From assembly GCA_964634255.1 (NCBI GenBank), contig CAZWJC010000175.1:1-15084 (forward strand): DNA of 15,084 bases, read 5' to 3'. This document shows positions 14,642-15,084 of this stretch, one piece after another. The position numbers and the translations under genes were made by a program. Within the stretch, counting starts at the first letter, position 1, and each line of letters begins with the position of its first letter. The notes beneath the pieces were generated by a model. It was not told the origin of the DNA. It did no database searches and was given only the letters and a program-made list of their open reading frames with translations. This stretch comes from MWDV01 sp964634255. Its GTDB lineage: Bacteria; Verrucomicrobiota; Verrucomicrobiia; Limisphaerales; MWDV01.

Positions 14642-15084
14642 ATGGCAACAGCGTCCGAGAAACCCAAGACCTCGCCGAGCAGTGCGGTCAAGGAAATCAA
14701 TTGGCAGGACTTCCGGGATCATCTGTCCACGGCGGATCAGGAAGGCCGACGCATGTGGATTTATCCGCGTCAGCCGCGCGGCGGATACACGAGCGCCCGC
14801 CAGTGGTTGAGCTACTTGTTGATCGCCGTGATGTTTGCGGGGCCGTTCATCCGCATCAACGGCAACCCGCTGCTCCTGATGGATGTCGTCGAGCGGCGGT
14901 TCTCCATCTTGGGGCAGATGTTCTGGCCGCAGGACGGCGCCATCCTCGCCTTCGGACTGCTGTTATTCCTGACGGGTATTGCGGTGTTCACTGCGGCGTT
15001 CGGGCGGCTGTGGTGCGGTTGGACCTGTCCTCAGACCGTGATGATGGAGATGGTCTTTCGGCGCATCGAGTACGCCATCGAAGG
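14642..15084 (+). CDS. ccoG: Cytochrome c oxidase accessory protein CcoG, N-terminal part
   Basis: Open to the window end: 147 complete codons of a protein usually about 460-480 aa. It matches CcoG (FixG/RdxA): DHLSTADQEGRRMWIYPRQP (about 27-46), then a first membrane helix SYLLIAVMFAGPFIRINGNP, the phrase LLLMDVVERRFSILGQMFWPQD, a second helix (LAFGLLLFLTGIAVFTAAF) and GRLWCGWTCPQT with the first Cys pair (C-x-x-x-C), then MEMVFRRIEYAIEG. CcoG is a membrane protein with iron-sulfur centres that reduces copper for assembly of the cbb3-type cytochrome oxidase. The ferredoxin domain lies beyond the window. The ATG at 14642 gives the family-typical short polar N-terminus; no Shine-Dalgarno sequence precedes it. 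ccoNOP or ccoS genes may follow downstream, which cannot be seen here. Confidence 0.96.
   Translation, partial: MATASEKPKTSPSSAVKEINWQDFRDHLSTADQEGRRMWIYPRQPRGGYTSARQWLSYLLIAVMFAGPFIRINGNPLLLMDVVERRFSILGQMFWPQDGAILAFGLLLFLTGIAVFTAAFGRLWCGWTCPQTVMMEMVFRRIEYAIE

Noticed and set aside
1..15084. CRISPR arrays, insertion sequences, tRNA genes
   Set aside because: I saw no regularly spaced repeats, no transposase motifs and no tRNA-like T-loop/acceptor pairs, including in the 23S-5S spacer.

Overview
The window looks like a chromosomal segment of a GC-rich member of the Verrucomicrobiota (possibly near Pedosphaera/Limisphaera). The lineage call is inference: exported proteins with an SHD1 domain, thrombospondin-3-like Asp-rich repeats with a C-terminal 'FRL' module, LamG inserts and an AT-rich 7-bp 'TTCGANN' repeat are a combination I associate with that phylum, and no gene start has a good Shine-Dalgarno sequence. 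No 16S is present to settle it.

Layout. (1) 1-577, + strand: the 3' end of an rRNA operon, with the last ~264 nt of 23S, a spacer carrying a hairpin and a perfect boxA antitermination sequence, 5S rRNA, and a symmetrical intrinsic terminator. (2) 729-12704, - strand: five consecutive genes with short gaps, reading toward the rRNA operon. In transcription order they are a 583-aa secreted protein of unknown family, a 386-aa secreted protein ending in a phage tail-collar-like domain, a 2456-aa secreted giant with a LamG domain and a long helical C-terminal half, a 326-aa secreted protein with Ca2+-binding-type repeats, and a 174-aa secreted SHD1-domain protein. (3) 12705-13588: a non-coding stretch of about 0.9 kb with small hairpins, presumably holding the promoter of the five-gene cluster. 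(4) 13589-14467, - strand: the alpha part of an iron-sulfur class I fumarate hydratase, without an adjacent beta gene. (5) 14642-end, + strand: the start of ccoG, an assembly factor for cbb3-type cytochrome oxidase, divergent from the fumarase gene.

The five-gene cluster is the notable part. Every product has a candidate export signal, the order is compact (the last two overlap by ATGA), and the largest product combines a sugar/protein-binding LamG fold with a helical, partly hydrophobic region and a C-terminal tail that in places resembles insecticidal Tc-toxin A subunits. Beside it is a tail-fibre-like protein. The simplest reading is an exported multi-protein surface or extracellular assembly; whether it binds, attacks or scaffolds something cannot be told from sequence alone. 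Fumarase and CcoG point to an aerobic or microaerobic respiratory lifestyle.
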